Assembly (NCBI RefSeq): GCF_900107815.1
Contig: NZ_FNRK01000018.1
Location: 1 to 51,004 of the forward strand
Reading direction: 5' to 3'
From: Eubacterium aggregans
Lineage (GTDB): Bacteria; Bacillota; Clostridia; Eubacteriales; Eubacteriaceae
DNA: 51,004 bases
A program made the position numbers and the translations under genes. Below, piece by piece: positions 9,036 through 17,108 of the stretch. Under the pieces are notes generated by a model, which was not told the DNA's origin, did not search any database, and saw nothing but the letters and a program-made list of their open reading frames with translations. Position 1 is the first letter of the stretch. Each line of letters opens with the position of its first letter.

Positions 9036-10655
9036 CTACTCCACCGAAACGATGTAGTAATACAGCGGTTGACCGCCGTCGTTCACTTCAATATCACAGT
9101 CGCTGAAGTCTGCTTCCAGGGCTTCTGCCAGAGACTCCGCCGTCTCCTCATCCACCTCGTGTCCAAAGTAAATGGAAATCAGCTCGCTGTCCTCATCCAC
9201 CATTTTCTGCAGCAGCTCCACCGTCACAGCATCGACATTTTTGCCCTTCACGACGATTTCCCCGCCGTAAATACCAATAATATCACTTTTTTTAATCTTA
9301 AGGCCGTTAAATTTAGTATCTCGCACCGCATAGGTGACCTCGCCGGTTTTGACATCGGCAATGACCGCCTGCATGTCATCCCTATTTTTCTGGGCATCCA
9401 ACTCTGCGTTAAAGGCTAGCATGGCGGTTACGCATTGGGGAATGGTCTTGGTTGGAATCACATGGAGGTTTTTGTCTGAAATGGCCACGGCCTGATTGGC
9501 CGCCATAATGATATTACTGTTATTGGGGAAAATAAAGATATCCTTGGCGTGGAGCTTTTCCACTTCATCCAAAAAATCCTGGGTACTGGGGTTCATGGTC
9601 TGTCCCCCGGAAATCACCCGGGTAATGCCAAGATCATGGAAGAGATGGGTTAGCCCCTCCCCTGGAGAAACAGCGATAAAGCCATAGGGAACCTCTGGAG
9701 AATCCTCTTCCTCCCCTTCCTCTGGCACGCCTAGCATTTCCCGCATATTATCCACCTTCATCCGAATCAGATCGCCGTAGGACAAGCCCTTTTCAAAGGC
9801 CTGACCCGGATGGTCTGTATGCACATGGACCTTGATGATATCATCATCCTTAATCACCAGCACACAGTCTCCGATGGTATTTAAAAACTCCCGCAATTCA
9901 TTTTCATCGGCGTCTCCCGCTTCTTTGACAATGAATTCCGTGCAATAACCAAAGGTGATATCCTCAGGACGCATACCGGAGTCATCCACAAAACGGTCCC
10001 GGTCGCTGATATCGAAGCGCACCTCTTCCGTAAGCTCCTGATTGGTCAGCGCCAGGTATCCCCCTTCCATAATGAAAATGAGACCCTGTCCCCCAGCATC
10101 CACCACACCCGCTTCCTTAAGTACTGGCAGCATATCCGGTGTTCGGGATAGGGCGTCCTTCCCTTGGGTGATGACATCCTTTAAGAACAAATCGATATCC
10201 CGATATTCATCGTGATGGTCCATGGCAAATTCCGCCATTTCCCGGGCCACGGTCAGGATTGTCCCTTCCGTGGGCTTCATGACCGCCTTGTAAGCCGCAT
10301 CGGCCGCAGCACGGATCACCTTGGCGGCGCCAAACACATCCAGACTGTCTTTATCTTTACAGCCATCGGCCACCCCACGCAGCAGCTGTGAAAGGATAAC
10401 CCCGGAATTCCCCCGGGCGCCAATCAAGGCGCCGCTGGAGGCTGTCTTTGCCACAGAGTACAGATGCATACTGTCGAGTTTTGCCAACTCCCCCACGGCA
10501 TGAGAGAAAGTCAGAGACATATTCGTCCCGGTGTCGCCATCGGGCACGGGGAAGACATTGAGTTCATCCACCGTCTTTTTATTGATTTCCAGATTTTTAG
10601 CCCCGTATTCGAACATTTTCTTCAGCATCGCGCCGTCGATTCTTTTTGACTCCAT
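9036..10655 (-). CDS. DAK2-domain kinase, YloV/FakA family
   Basis: A 539-residue protein with an N-terminal DAK2 domain (NVFPVPDGDTGTNMSLTFSH and GARGNSGVILSQLLRG supply the Mg-ATP binding aspartates), a middle domain, and a C-terminal DegV-like portion. In Staphylococcus the homologue FakA phosphorylates fatty acids held by FakB, so a fatty acid kinase role is likely, although FakB is not in the window. The front half is also the fold of DhaL, but the N-terminal partner and length separate it from the dihydroxyacetone kinase of the dha operon at 20-22 kb. It begins 11 bp after asp23, and the asp23-yloV-recG order is a widely shared Firmicutes arrangement. Confidence 0.92.
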   Translation of the reverse strand: MESKRIDGAMLKKMFEYGAKNLEINKKTVDELNVFPVPDGDTGTNMSLTFSHAVGELAKLDSMHLYSVAKTASSGALIGARGNSGVILSQLLRGVADGCKDKDSLDVFGAAKVIRAAADAAYKAVMKPTEGTILTVAREMAEFAMDHHDEYRDIDLFLKDVITQGKDALSRTPDMLPVLKEAGVVDAGGQGLIFIMEGGYLALTNQELTEEVRFDISDRDRFVDDSGMRPEDITFGYCTEFIVKEAGDADENELREFLNTIGDCVLVIKDDDIIKVHVHTDHPGQAFEKGLSYGDLIRMKVDNMREMLGVPEEGEEEDSPEVPYGFIAVSPGEGLTHLFHDLGITRVISGGQTMNPSTQDFLDEVEKLHAKDIFIFPNNSNIIMAANQAVAISDKNLHVIPTKTIPQCVTAMLAFNAELDAQKNRDDMQAVIADVKTGEVTYAVRDTKFNGLKIKKSDIIGIYGGEIVVKGKNVDAVTVELLQKMVDEDSELISIYFGHEVDEETAESLAEALEADFSDCDIEVNDGGQPLYYYIVSVE

Positions 10656-10666
10656 TTTAACCTCCG

Positions 10667-11014
10667 TTATACCCTGACGCTGACGACATTCACGCTGACC
10701 CGCTTGACCTTCAGTGATGTCTGCTTTTCAACGCAGTATTTCACTGCAGAAATAATATTTTCAGCCACCACCGAAATCTTGATGGCCTGCTCGACGATGA
10801 CGTACAGGTCGATGATCAGCCGGCCGTCCTCGTCGATCTTCACGCCGACACCCTTGCTGGAATGCTCCTTGGTCAGAAGCTCGATGAGGCCATCCTTCCC
10901 GCGCTGGTGGGCCATGCCTACGAGGCCATAGCACCCCATGGCCGCGGTTCCAGCGATATCGGCAATGGCTTTACGTGATATTTCGATATACCCAAGTTCA
11001 TTTTCGATTTTCAT
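10667..11014 (-). CDS. Asp23/Gls24-family envelope stress protein
   Basis: A 115-residue protein of the Asp23/DUF322 family. The start NELGYIEISRKAIADIAGTA and the end SVNVVSVRV are characteristic, and GYIEIS is the family opening. Members are small proteins linked to the membrane or cell envelope and alkaline-shock response, of uncertain molecular function. It is the first gene of the minus-strand run and has its own good promoter at 11066-11094. Confidence 0.93.
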   Translation of the reverse strand: MKIENELGYIEISRKAIADIAGTAAMGCYGLVGMAHQRGKDGLIELLTKEHSSKGVGVKIDEDGRLIIDLYVIVEQAIKISVVAENIISAVKYCVEKQTSLKVKRVSVNVVSVRV

Positions 11015-11065
11015 TGTATAATCTCCTTAAGCTCAAAAACTCAAAATTACCCATTGTTTCTTTAT

Positions 11066-11094
11066 ATTCTACATTTTTTTCGGGATAAAGTCAA
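11066..11094 (-). promoter_or_regulatory. Sigma-A type promoter for asp23 run
   Basis: TTGACT (11094-11089) and TAGAAT (11071-11066) with a 17-base spacer on the minus strand. It lies about 52 bases before the asp23 start and back to back with the rpmB promoter. It could serve the whole run down to the left edge. Confidence 0.65.
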
Positions 11095-11102
11095 AAATCT
11101 TA

Positions 11103-11132
11103 TTGCATTATTTTTTGCTTCTGTGATATAAT
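11103..11132 (+). promoter_or_regulatory. Sigma-A type promoter for rpmB
   Basis: TTGCAT (11103-11108) and a consensus TATAAT (11127-11132) spaced by 18 bases. It lies about 55 bases before rpmB and points away from the asp23 promoter. Confidence 0.7.
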
Positions 11133-11186
11133 GGCTTCTGTTTGATAGACGAATAAGTTAGAACTGAATAAGGGAGGTAAATATAG

Positions 11187-11375
11187 ATGGCTAAAGAATG
11201 CTTTGTGTGCAAGAAACATGTCGTTGCTGGCAACTCTGTTTCTCACTCCAACAAACATAACAAGAGAATCTGGAAGCCCAACCTGCAGAAAATCAAAGTA
11301 ATGGTCGATGGCACACCCCAACGTGTCCACGTCTGTACAAGATGTCTGCGTTCCGGCAAAGTCGAACGTGCGTAA
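11187..11375 (+). CDS. rpmB: 50S ribosomal protein L28
   Basis: A 62-residue large-subunit ribosomal protein. MAKECFVCKKHVVAGNSVSH is the L28 opening with a Cys pair (CFVC), and VHVCTRCLRSGKV supplies the second Cys pair, so this is the zinc-binding form. A GGGAGG site stands nine bases upstream. It is monocistronic, with its own promoter and a strong terminator directly after it. Confidence 0.98.
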   Translation: MAKECFVCKKHVVAGNSVSHSNKHNKRIWKPNLQKIKVMVDGTPQRVHVCTRCLRSGKVERA

Positions 11376-11391
11376 TCAGACCACCTAGAAG

Positions 11392-11442
11392 GGGGCTGTC
11401 CTATGTGCTGATGGAAATCAGCAATGGGACAGCCCTCTTTTT
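11392..11442 (+). terminator. Intrinsic terminator after rpmB
   Basis: GGGCTGTCC (11393-11401) pairs with GGACAGCCC (11427-11435), followed by TCTTTTT. An inner hairpin (GCTGAT/ATCAGC) sits in the loop. Confidence 0.85.
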
Positions 11443-11496
11443 ATGTGCTGTGTTCTGTGATATACTGATATAAAGCCTAAAAATCTTTGAGTTTTT

Positions 11497-11916
11497 ATGG
11501 AAAGGACCTATTATGATAAAAACAAACCGATCCTCCCCTACCTCCAAATCACCCTGACCCCCTACCTGGTTCTGGGCCTGTGCCTCTACCTTGTGAATTA
11601 TATCCGCTTCACTCTGGCGAACGTCTCTTTTTCCTACGAGCATACATTTTTAGCCTTCATCCTTATCCTTGCCAGCTACCTCATCTCCGGTATCCTCCTG
11701 GCTACCCTGGCCCACAGCTTTGCCCAAATCCGCCATCAAAAAACAGCACGGATTATCGTGCTGTGCAATTTGGCCCTGCTCGTCTTCTCTTATATCATCA
11801 GTTTTTTCGGTGTTCCCTTTTTCTTCAATATTGATGATTATTTCATGTGGGCTTTCCTGCTCATCGGCTTTTACGGTACCCTGGCGGTGCAGGCCTTCGT
11901 CGTTAAAAATCCGTAA
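11497..11916 (+). CDS. Small four-helix membrane protein, unknown
   Basis: A 139-residue protein with four clear hydrophobic segments (about residues 13-37, 47-70, 82-104 and 112-135) and short polar links; the inner loop has SFAQIRHQKTARI. I do not recognise a family. No good ribosome site precedes the ATG at 11497, so the start is uncertain, but codon use and the length of the frame support a real gene. It converges on thiN and the two overlap by 14 bp at their 3' ends. Confidence 0.6.
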   Translation: MERTYYDKNKPILPYLQITLTPYLVLGLCLYLVNYIRFTLANVSFSYEHTFLAFILILASYLISGILLATLAHSFAQIRHQKTARIIVLCNLALLVFSYIISFFGVPFFFNIDDYFMWAFLLIGFYGTLAVQAFVVKNP

Positions 11917-12565
11917 AACCCTCCTCATGCACCACATCTACCAGCAGGATCCCACTTTCCACAACAATCTCTTGGTGTTCTGCCACCGCCACATTACTCA
12001 CCCCCAGCCCCGCAGCCAGATGGTCCAAGTCCGCCCGGTCCAGGGGATACTCAAATCCCCTTAGGGTAACCCCCTCGGCCCGATCGGTATAGGCAATGAC
12101 GGATAGGGTGGTACCCACCGGCAATTCCAGGACTTTTCGGTCCTCCACTAAAAACAAGGTGTTGTATTCGTCCATAATACGGCCATAAACCCCAGCGGCT
12201 TGGAGCCGCCCCAGAAGATGAATATTGCTCAGGCTATGGTCCAATCGGGTGCCCAAGGCCCCCAGGAGCAGAATTTCGGTACAGCCCCTCTGTAAACAGG
12301 TGGTGATGGCCAGCTCCGTATCGGTTTCGTCCTTATGGGTGGGATGGACCACCATGGGAATTGCCATTTTTTTGATCTGCGCTAAAACCTCCGGGGCGAT
12401 GGAGTCAAAATCCCCCAGCACCGTGTCCGGTTTAATGCCTAGAGCTAACGCCGTCTCCGTTCCTTTATCGGCACACAGGATATAGGCCGGCCTTTCCTTT
12501 TCAAGAAGCTGGGCATAGAAATCCAAATTCCGGTAGCGTCCCCCGGTAAAGATGATGGCCCTCAT
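11903..12565 (-). CDS. thiN: Thiamine diphosphokinase
   Basis: A 220-residue enzyme converting thiamine to thiamine diphosphate using ATP. The N-terminal catalytic domain shows ILCADKGTETALALGIKPD and the hallmark LGDFDSI, followed by PTHKDETDTELAI (the acidic Mg-binding motif) and LLGALGTRLDHSL. The last ~80 residues form the beta-sheet thiamine-binding domain. It overlaps the upstream rsgA by four bases (ATGA), a coupling often seen for rsgA and thiN in Firmicutes. Confidence 0.95.
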   Translation of the reverse strand: MRAIIFTGGRYRNLDFYAQLLEKERPAYILCADKGTETALALGIKPDTVLGDFDSIAPEVLAQIKKMAIPMVVHPTHKDETDTELAITTCLQRGCTEILLLGALGTRLDHSLSNIHLLGRLQAAGVYGRIMDEYNTLFLVEDRKVLELPVGTTLSVIAYTDRAEGVTLRGFEYPLDRADLDHLAAGLGVSNVAVAEHQEIVVESGILLVDVVHEEGFTDF

Positions 12566-13443
12566 CGCCAGCTCTCCTTTTTTCCTAAAAAATCGTATAA
12601 CTCCAAATAATGCTCATATCGAAGGGGATTGATGGTCCCTTCCTCCACCTGGGCTTTAACGGCACATTTCGGCTCGGAGCGATGGGTACAATTCATAAAT
12701 TTACAGGCTCCCTGGGCAAACTCCGGGAAATAGAATTTTAGATCCTCAGCGGTCATTTCTTCATCAATATCCAGGGAGGAAAACCCTGGGGTATCCAGCA
12801 GATACCCCCCGCAATCCATATTAAGCAGCTCCACGTGTCTCGTGGTATGCTTCCCCCGGCCAAGCTTTTCACTCAGTCCCCCGGTTTCCATCTCACTAGC
12901 AGCACACAGGCGATTGGCCAAAGTGGATTTTCCCACGCCAGAGGGCCCGGCTAAAAAAGCTGTTTTATCAGTAAGAAGATCTGTCAGTGCCCTTAAGGAC
13001 CCGGTTTCCACATTACTGACAGGGACGATGGCATAGGGGGTATCCTTAAAAACCGCAGCTATTTCTGCCACTGCCTCAGCTGGGACTAAATCCGTCTTGG
13101 TAATACAGATAATGGGCTCCACCTCCCGATATTCTGCTGTAATCAGCAACTTGTTCAACAAAAAAAGATTAGGATCGGGGTTGGCGGCGGCAAAAACAAT
13201 AATAGCCACATCCACATTAGCCACCGGCGGGCGTACAAAGGCGTTTTTACGGGTTTTAATGGTATCGATGGCCGTTTCCTTCCCATCCACCGCTACATCC
13301 ACGTAATCCCCTACCATCGGGGTTATTTTTTGATGTCGGAATTTTCCCCTGGCCTTGGTTTCTAATAAAGCAAGGGAACCGGTGGGTCTTACGTAGTAAA
13401 ACCCTCCGATTCCTTTAATAATGCGTCCTGATATTTTCTTCAT
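12562..13443 (-). CDS. rsgA: Ribosome small subunit-dependent GTPase A
   Basis: A 293-residue circularly permuted GTPase that checks late 30S subunit assembly. An N-terminal OB fold (GRIIKGIGGFYYV) is followed by the permuted GTPase motifs in G4-G1-G3 order: TKTDL, GPSGVGKSTLANRL, and DTPGFSSL. The C-terminal zinc knuckle shows CKFMNCTHRSEPKCAV. Full length for the family. It follows pknB by 11 bp, the classic rlmN-stp-pknB-rsgA order. Confidence 0.97.
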   Translation of the reverse strand: MKKISGRIIKGIGGFYYVRPTGSLALLETKARGKFRHQKITPMVGDYVDVAVDGKETAIDTIKTRKNAFVRPPVANVDVAIIVFAAANPDPNLFLLNKLLITAEYREVEPIICITKTDLVPAEAVAEIAAVFKDTPYAIVPVSNVETGSLRALTDLLTDKTAFLAGPSGVGKSTLANRLCAASEMETGGLSEKLGRGKHTTRHVELLNMDCGGYLLDTPGFSSLDIDEEMTAEDLKFYFPEFAQGACKFMNCTHRSEPKCAVKAQVEEGTINPLRYEHYLELYDFLGKKESWR

Positions 13444-13454
13444 ATTCGATCTTC

Positions 13455-15218
13455 TTAATTGTCCGGCGTCGGTGCTGGTTTCACCGTCGTCGTTGGGGCT
13501 GGTGTTGCCGTGGGTGTGGGTTCCGGTCCGGAACTGACGACATAGTTTACCGCTGAGCCCCGTTCCGTCTGGGTTCCCTCAGAGGGGGATTGGCGGATGA
13601 CCACGCCAGTGGCGTAGGTCGAGCTATGCTCTTCCGTCACGGTACCAACACTCAGTCCATTGGCCTGGATTCGGGAATCCGCGTCACTTTTAGCCAAGCC
13701 CACGATTCCTGGTACATTGACCACATCCGGTCCTTTACTGACATATAAGGTTACCTTGCTTTTTTCTGCCACTTGGCTGCCCTCACCTGGGCTGACCTTA
13801 AAGACCGTACCTGTGCTATAATCCGAGTTGAACTCCCGCTGGATTTCCCCAACGGCAAGCTTTGCCCCTTCTATCGCTGTAATGGCATCATTTTCGGAAA
13901 GACCAATTACTGATGGCACGCCAACGCTTTGGCTGCCCTTACTAATGCTAACTTTAATGGTTTTTCCCTCTTGAGACGTTGAACCTGCTGTAGGATTTTG
14001 GGAGACGATTTTTCCAGCATCCACGGTGCTGCTATACACTTCTTTTTCAACTTCCAAAGTGAGCTTCAGGTTGTTCAAAGCGGTGGTGGCCTGCTCCTTC
14101 GTCATGTTGGTAACATCTGGAACGGTCACATTTTTCTTGGGTGAAAAAGCATTAATGGCAACAATGGCCAAAATGAGGACGATAACCGCAGCAATGACAC
14201 CCACGATAATCATTTTTTTCTTTTTCTTTCGGCTTTGTAAATCACTTAAACCCGTTTCATCTACTTCATCATCATCGGGAATGATGGGCTGGGCCATGGT
14301 TGCTGGCTCGACCTTAAACAGTCCATCATCACCTAAATCATTAAAGAGTTCATCGGTATTAGACGCCCTCATTCCACTGGCCATGCCCACAGCCGCTTCC
14401 GCGTCCATCATCAGGCGGTCTAAATCCGCCACCAGTTCATCGACATTTTGATAGCGTTCCTCAGGTTTTTTCTGGGTTAACTTCAGGATAACAGCGTTGA
14501 CGCTATCTGGAATATTCGGATTAATCTCCTTGGGTGGCACAATCTCTTCCCGAATGTGTTTAATGGCGATGGTAACGGTGCTTTCCTCGTCAAAGGGCAG
14601 CTCTCCGGTAACCAGCTCATAATACATAATCCCCAGGGAATACAGGTCTGATCGTTCATCGACAAAACCACCCCGGGCTTGCTCCGGTGAGATATAATGA
14701 ACCGACCCCATGGTCTGGTTGGTCATCGTCACCGTGGAACTGGTCACTGCCCGGGCAATCCCAAAGTCTGTGACCTTGGGGACTAAATCCCTGGTCAGCA
14801 AAATATTGTGGGGCTTGATATCCCGGTGGATGATTTTGTGCTCATGGGCACATTTTAAGGCTTCTGCCACATCGATGATAAAATTCGTGGCTTCTTCATA
14901 ATCTAGAACACCCTTTTTATCCAAATATTGCTTCAGGGTAATCCCATCTACATATTCCATGATGATGAAATAAACATCATCATCCACCCCCACGTCGTAT
15001 ACTGATACGATATTCGGGTGAGTCAGCCCAGCTGCTGCCTGGGATTCCCGATCAAACTTTTTAATAAATTGTTCATTTTCCGTATACTCATCCCGGAGGA
15101 CCTTTACCGCAACAAAGCGGTTGAGCTTTAAATCCTTAGCCTTGTACACGTAGGCCATGCCCCCGCGTCCAATGAGCTCGATGATTTCATAACGACCGTT
15201 TAACAATCGACCGATCAT
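13455..15218 (-). CDS. pknB: PASTA-domain Ser/Thr protein kinase
   Basis: A 587-residue membrane kinase sensing peptidoglycan or lipid II. The kinase domain (1-270) has GRGGMAYVYKAKD (P-loop), AVKVL (ATP lysine), IIHRDIKPHNILL (catalytic loop) and VTDFGIARA (Mg site). After a juxtamembrane linker comes a basic stretch and one transmembrane helix (about 333-355), then three extracellular PASTA repeats (opening NVTVPDVTNMT, VGVPSVIGLS and VNVPGIVGLA). It ends in a Pro/Thr-rich tail. Its start overlaps the end of the phosphatase gene by four bases, so the pair is co-translated. Likely targets are cell-wall synthesis and division proteins, by family knowledge. Confidence 0.96.
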   Translation of the reverse strand: MIGRLLNGRYEIIELIGRGGMAYVYKAKDLKLNRFVAVKVLRDEYTENEQFIKKFDRESQAAAGLTHPNIVSVYDVGVDDDVYFIIMEYVDGITLKQYLDKKGVLDYEEATNFIIDVAEALKCAHEHKIIHRDIKPHNILLTRDLVPKVTDFGIARAVTSSTVTMTNQTMGSVHYISPEQARGGFVDERSDLYSLGIMYYELVTGELPFDEESTVTIAIKHIREEIVPPKEINPNIPDSVNAVILKLTQKKPEERYQNVDELVADLDRLMMDAEAAVGMASGMRASNTDELFNDLGDDGLFKVEPATMAQPIIPDDDEVDETGLSDLQSRKKKKKMIIVGVIAAVIVLILAIVAINAFSPKKNVTVPDVTNMTKEQATTALNNLKLTLEVEKEVYSSTVDAGKIVSQNPTAGSTSQEGKTIKVSISKGSQSVGVPSVIGLSENDAITAIEGAKLAVGEIQREFNSDYSTGTVFKVSPGEGSQVAEKSKVTLYVSKGPDVVNVPGIVGLAKSDADSRIQANGLSVGTVTEEHSSTYATGVVIRQSPSEGTQTERGSAVNYVVSSGPEPTPTATPAPTTTVKPAPTPDN

Positions 15219-15958
15219 ATGGCATTTTCTCCTTCCTGGGGATCAAAAATAATGACGGTGATATTGTCGTTTCCACCGTTTCGATTCGCAGTGTTGACCA
15301 GCTCCTTTGTCGCTTCCTCCATATCTTCCTCCAGGACGATACGGCGGATCAAGGTTTCGCTTACCAGATTGTACAGGCCATCCGAGCACACCAGAAATTT
15401 ATCCCCTGGCCCGATGGTATATTCAAACAAATCTGTTCTGACCACCTCATCAGTGCCAAGGGCCCGGGTAATGACATTCTTTTGGGGATGGGTCTTGGCC
15501 TGACTGGAAGAAAGCCGCCCTTCATCCACCAACGCCTGGACCAGGGAGTGGTCCTTAGTCAACTGTTCGATTCCTTCCCGGTTAATTCGGTAAGCACGGC
15601 TATCTCCCACATGAGCAATAACCAAATTCTCACCGTCCACAATACAGAGGGTCAGCGTAGTCGCCATTCCTCGTAATTCTTCATTCCGAAAACCGGCTTC
15701 CAAAATCTGTTGATTGATCCCATTGACAAAGGTATTTACCTGTCCATAATCGGTATAGTCCCCAATTCCTGCGATATTTGTTTTGATATAATCGACAGCC
15801 ATCTCACTGGCCACCTCGCCGGACTGATGTCCCCCCAGTCCATCAGCGACAACGAAAATATAACAGATTTCGCCATCCTTCTCAAAATTCGCAGCAAGGT
15901 AAGCGTCCTGATTCACTTTTCGTTTTACACCGATATTTGAAGAATATGCACACTTCAT
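15215..15958 (-). CDS. stp: PP2C-family Ser/Thr phosphatase (Stp/PrpC)
   Basis: A 247-residue manganese-dependent phosphatase that reverses the neighbouring kinase. Its metal-binding motifs are in order: the opening SNIGVKRKVNQDAYLA, VADGLGGHQSGEVAS, HVGDSRAYRI, FLVCSDGLYNLV and GGNDNITVIIF. Length is standard for the Gram-positive Stp/PrpC group. It lies between rlmN (24 bp upstream) and pknB. Confidence 0.96.
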   Translation of the reverse strand: MKCAYSSNIGVKRKVNQDAYLAANFEKDGEICYIFVVADGLGGHQSGEVASEMAVDYIKTNIAGIGDYTDYGQVNTFVNGINQQILEAGFRNEELRGMATTLTLCIVDGENLVIAHVGDSRAYRINREGIEQLTKDHSLVQALVDEGRLSSSQAKTHPQKNVITRALGTDEVVRTDLFEYTIGPGDKFLVCSDGLYNLVSETLIRRIVLEEDMEEATKELVNTANRNGGNDNITVIIFDPQEGENAI

Positions 15959-15982
15959 CTATTTTATTCACCTCAAAACGCA

Positions 15983-16996
15983 CTAATTGTTCGTCTTTCT
16001 ACGTAGTTGTCCACATGCAGCGTCGATATTGCCGCCCATTTTCCTTCTCATTGTACAATTAATGCCCCTCTTTTTCAACTGACCCTCAAAAAAGTTTACA
16101 TTATCGCTACCTTTGTATACACTTTCGCTAACAGAATTAAGTCCAATGAGGTTAATATGACAGTTTTGGCCTCCAAACAGCCGAACCAGTTCATCCACAT
16201 CCGCCTGACGGTCATTAAAACCGGCAATCAGAGCATATTCGAAGGAAATCCGGCGCCCCGTAATTGTAAAGTAATTGTTACAAACCTTTAGTAATTCATC
16301 CATAGAATAACGTTTTGCGATGGGCATCAGCGTTTCACGCCGGTCTTGGAAGGGTGAGTGGAGGGAAATGGCCAAATTGATTTGCAAATCCTCCTTGGCC
16401 AAGGCCTCGATTTTGGGCACCAGTCCACAAGTGGAGACGGTTATTTTCCGCTGCCCAATCCCCCATCCTTTATTGGCTATTTCGATAAAGGTGAGTAATT
16501 CGTCGTAATTATCCAGGGGCTCGCCGATCCCCATAAGCACGACATTGGATATCCGAACCCCCTTCTCCTTTTCCACTAAGTAAATTTGGTCCAGAATTTC
16601 TCCAGCTCCCAAATTCCGGACTTTCCCCCCAAGGGTGGAGGCACAGAAGGCACAGCCCATGGCGCACCCCACCTGGCTGGAGACGCACAGAGAATAGCCA
16701 TGCTTGTAGGACATCAGCACCGTTTCCACACATTCTCCATCCCGCAAACGAATTAGAAATTTAGAGGTGCCGTCTACGGGGTCATGCTGCTCCTCTACAA
16801 TAATGCCATGCCCGATCCCGTAGCGTTCTGCCATCCGCTCCCGCAGAGCGGCGGGTAAATTTGTGCAATCCGATAAATCCGTTGCTTTTTTTTCATAAAG
16901 CCACTCATACAGCTGCTTCCCCCGGTATTTCGGTTCTCCCAGAAGTTGCATCACATCCTGGCACTCGGCCAAGGTTTTTCCGAATAAATATTCCAT
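15983..16996 (-). CDS. rlmN: 23S rRNA/tRNA adenine-C2 methyltransferase
   Basis: A radical-SAM enzyme methylating A2503 of 23S rRNA and A37 of some tRNAs. It has the radical-SAM cluster motif GCAMGCAFCASTLGG (CxxxCxxC), a downstream GIGEPLDNYDE, and the catalytic cysteine near the end (INCTMRRKMGGNIDAACGQL). I use the ATG at 16996 (MEYLFGKTL), which has GAGAGGA before it. The frame could extend eight codons further but without a ribosome site. First gene of the rlmN-stp-pknB-rsgA-thiN operon. Confidence 0.96.
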   Translation of the reverse strand: MEYLFGKTLAECQDVMQLLGEPKYRGKQLYEWLYEKKATDLSDCTNLPAALRERMAERYGIGHGIIVEEQHDPVDGTSKFLIRLRDGECVETVLMSYKHGYSLCVSSQVGCAMGCAFCASTLGGKVRNLGAGEILDQIYLVEKEKGVRISNVVLMGIGEPLDNYDELLTFIEIANKGWGIGQRKITVSTCGLVPKIEALAKEDLQINLAISLHSPFQDRRETLMPIAKRYSMDELLKVCNNYFTITGRRISFEYALIAGFNDRQADVDELVRLFGGQNCHINLIGLNSVSESVYKGSDNVNFFEGQLKKRGINCTMRRKMGGNIDAACGQLRRKTNN

Positions 16997-17045
16997 TAAG
17001 ATTCCTCTCGTTATTTTCATATCAAAATGTATAAAACTTTGTTTT

Positions 17046-17074
17046 ATGATATCATTATCCTACTAAAAGTACAA
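17046..17074 (-). promoter_or_regulatory. Promoter of rlmN-stp-pknB-rsgA-thiN
   Basis: TTGTAC (17074-17069) and TATCAT (17051-17046), 17-base spacer, minus strand, about 50 bases before rlmN. A plus-strand promoter for the divergent pyrophosphatase gene must overlap this gap, but I could not pick one with confidence. Confidence 0.5.
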
Positions 17075-17108
17075 TTAAGACTATTTAAAATAAGAAGGAG
17101 AAGCTTAA

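Noticed and set aside
13455-13520. Simple-sequence DNA repeat at the end of pknB
   Set aside because: It encodes the Pro/Thr-rich tail common in PASTA kinases and is not a perfect tandem repeat.
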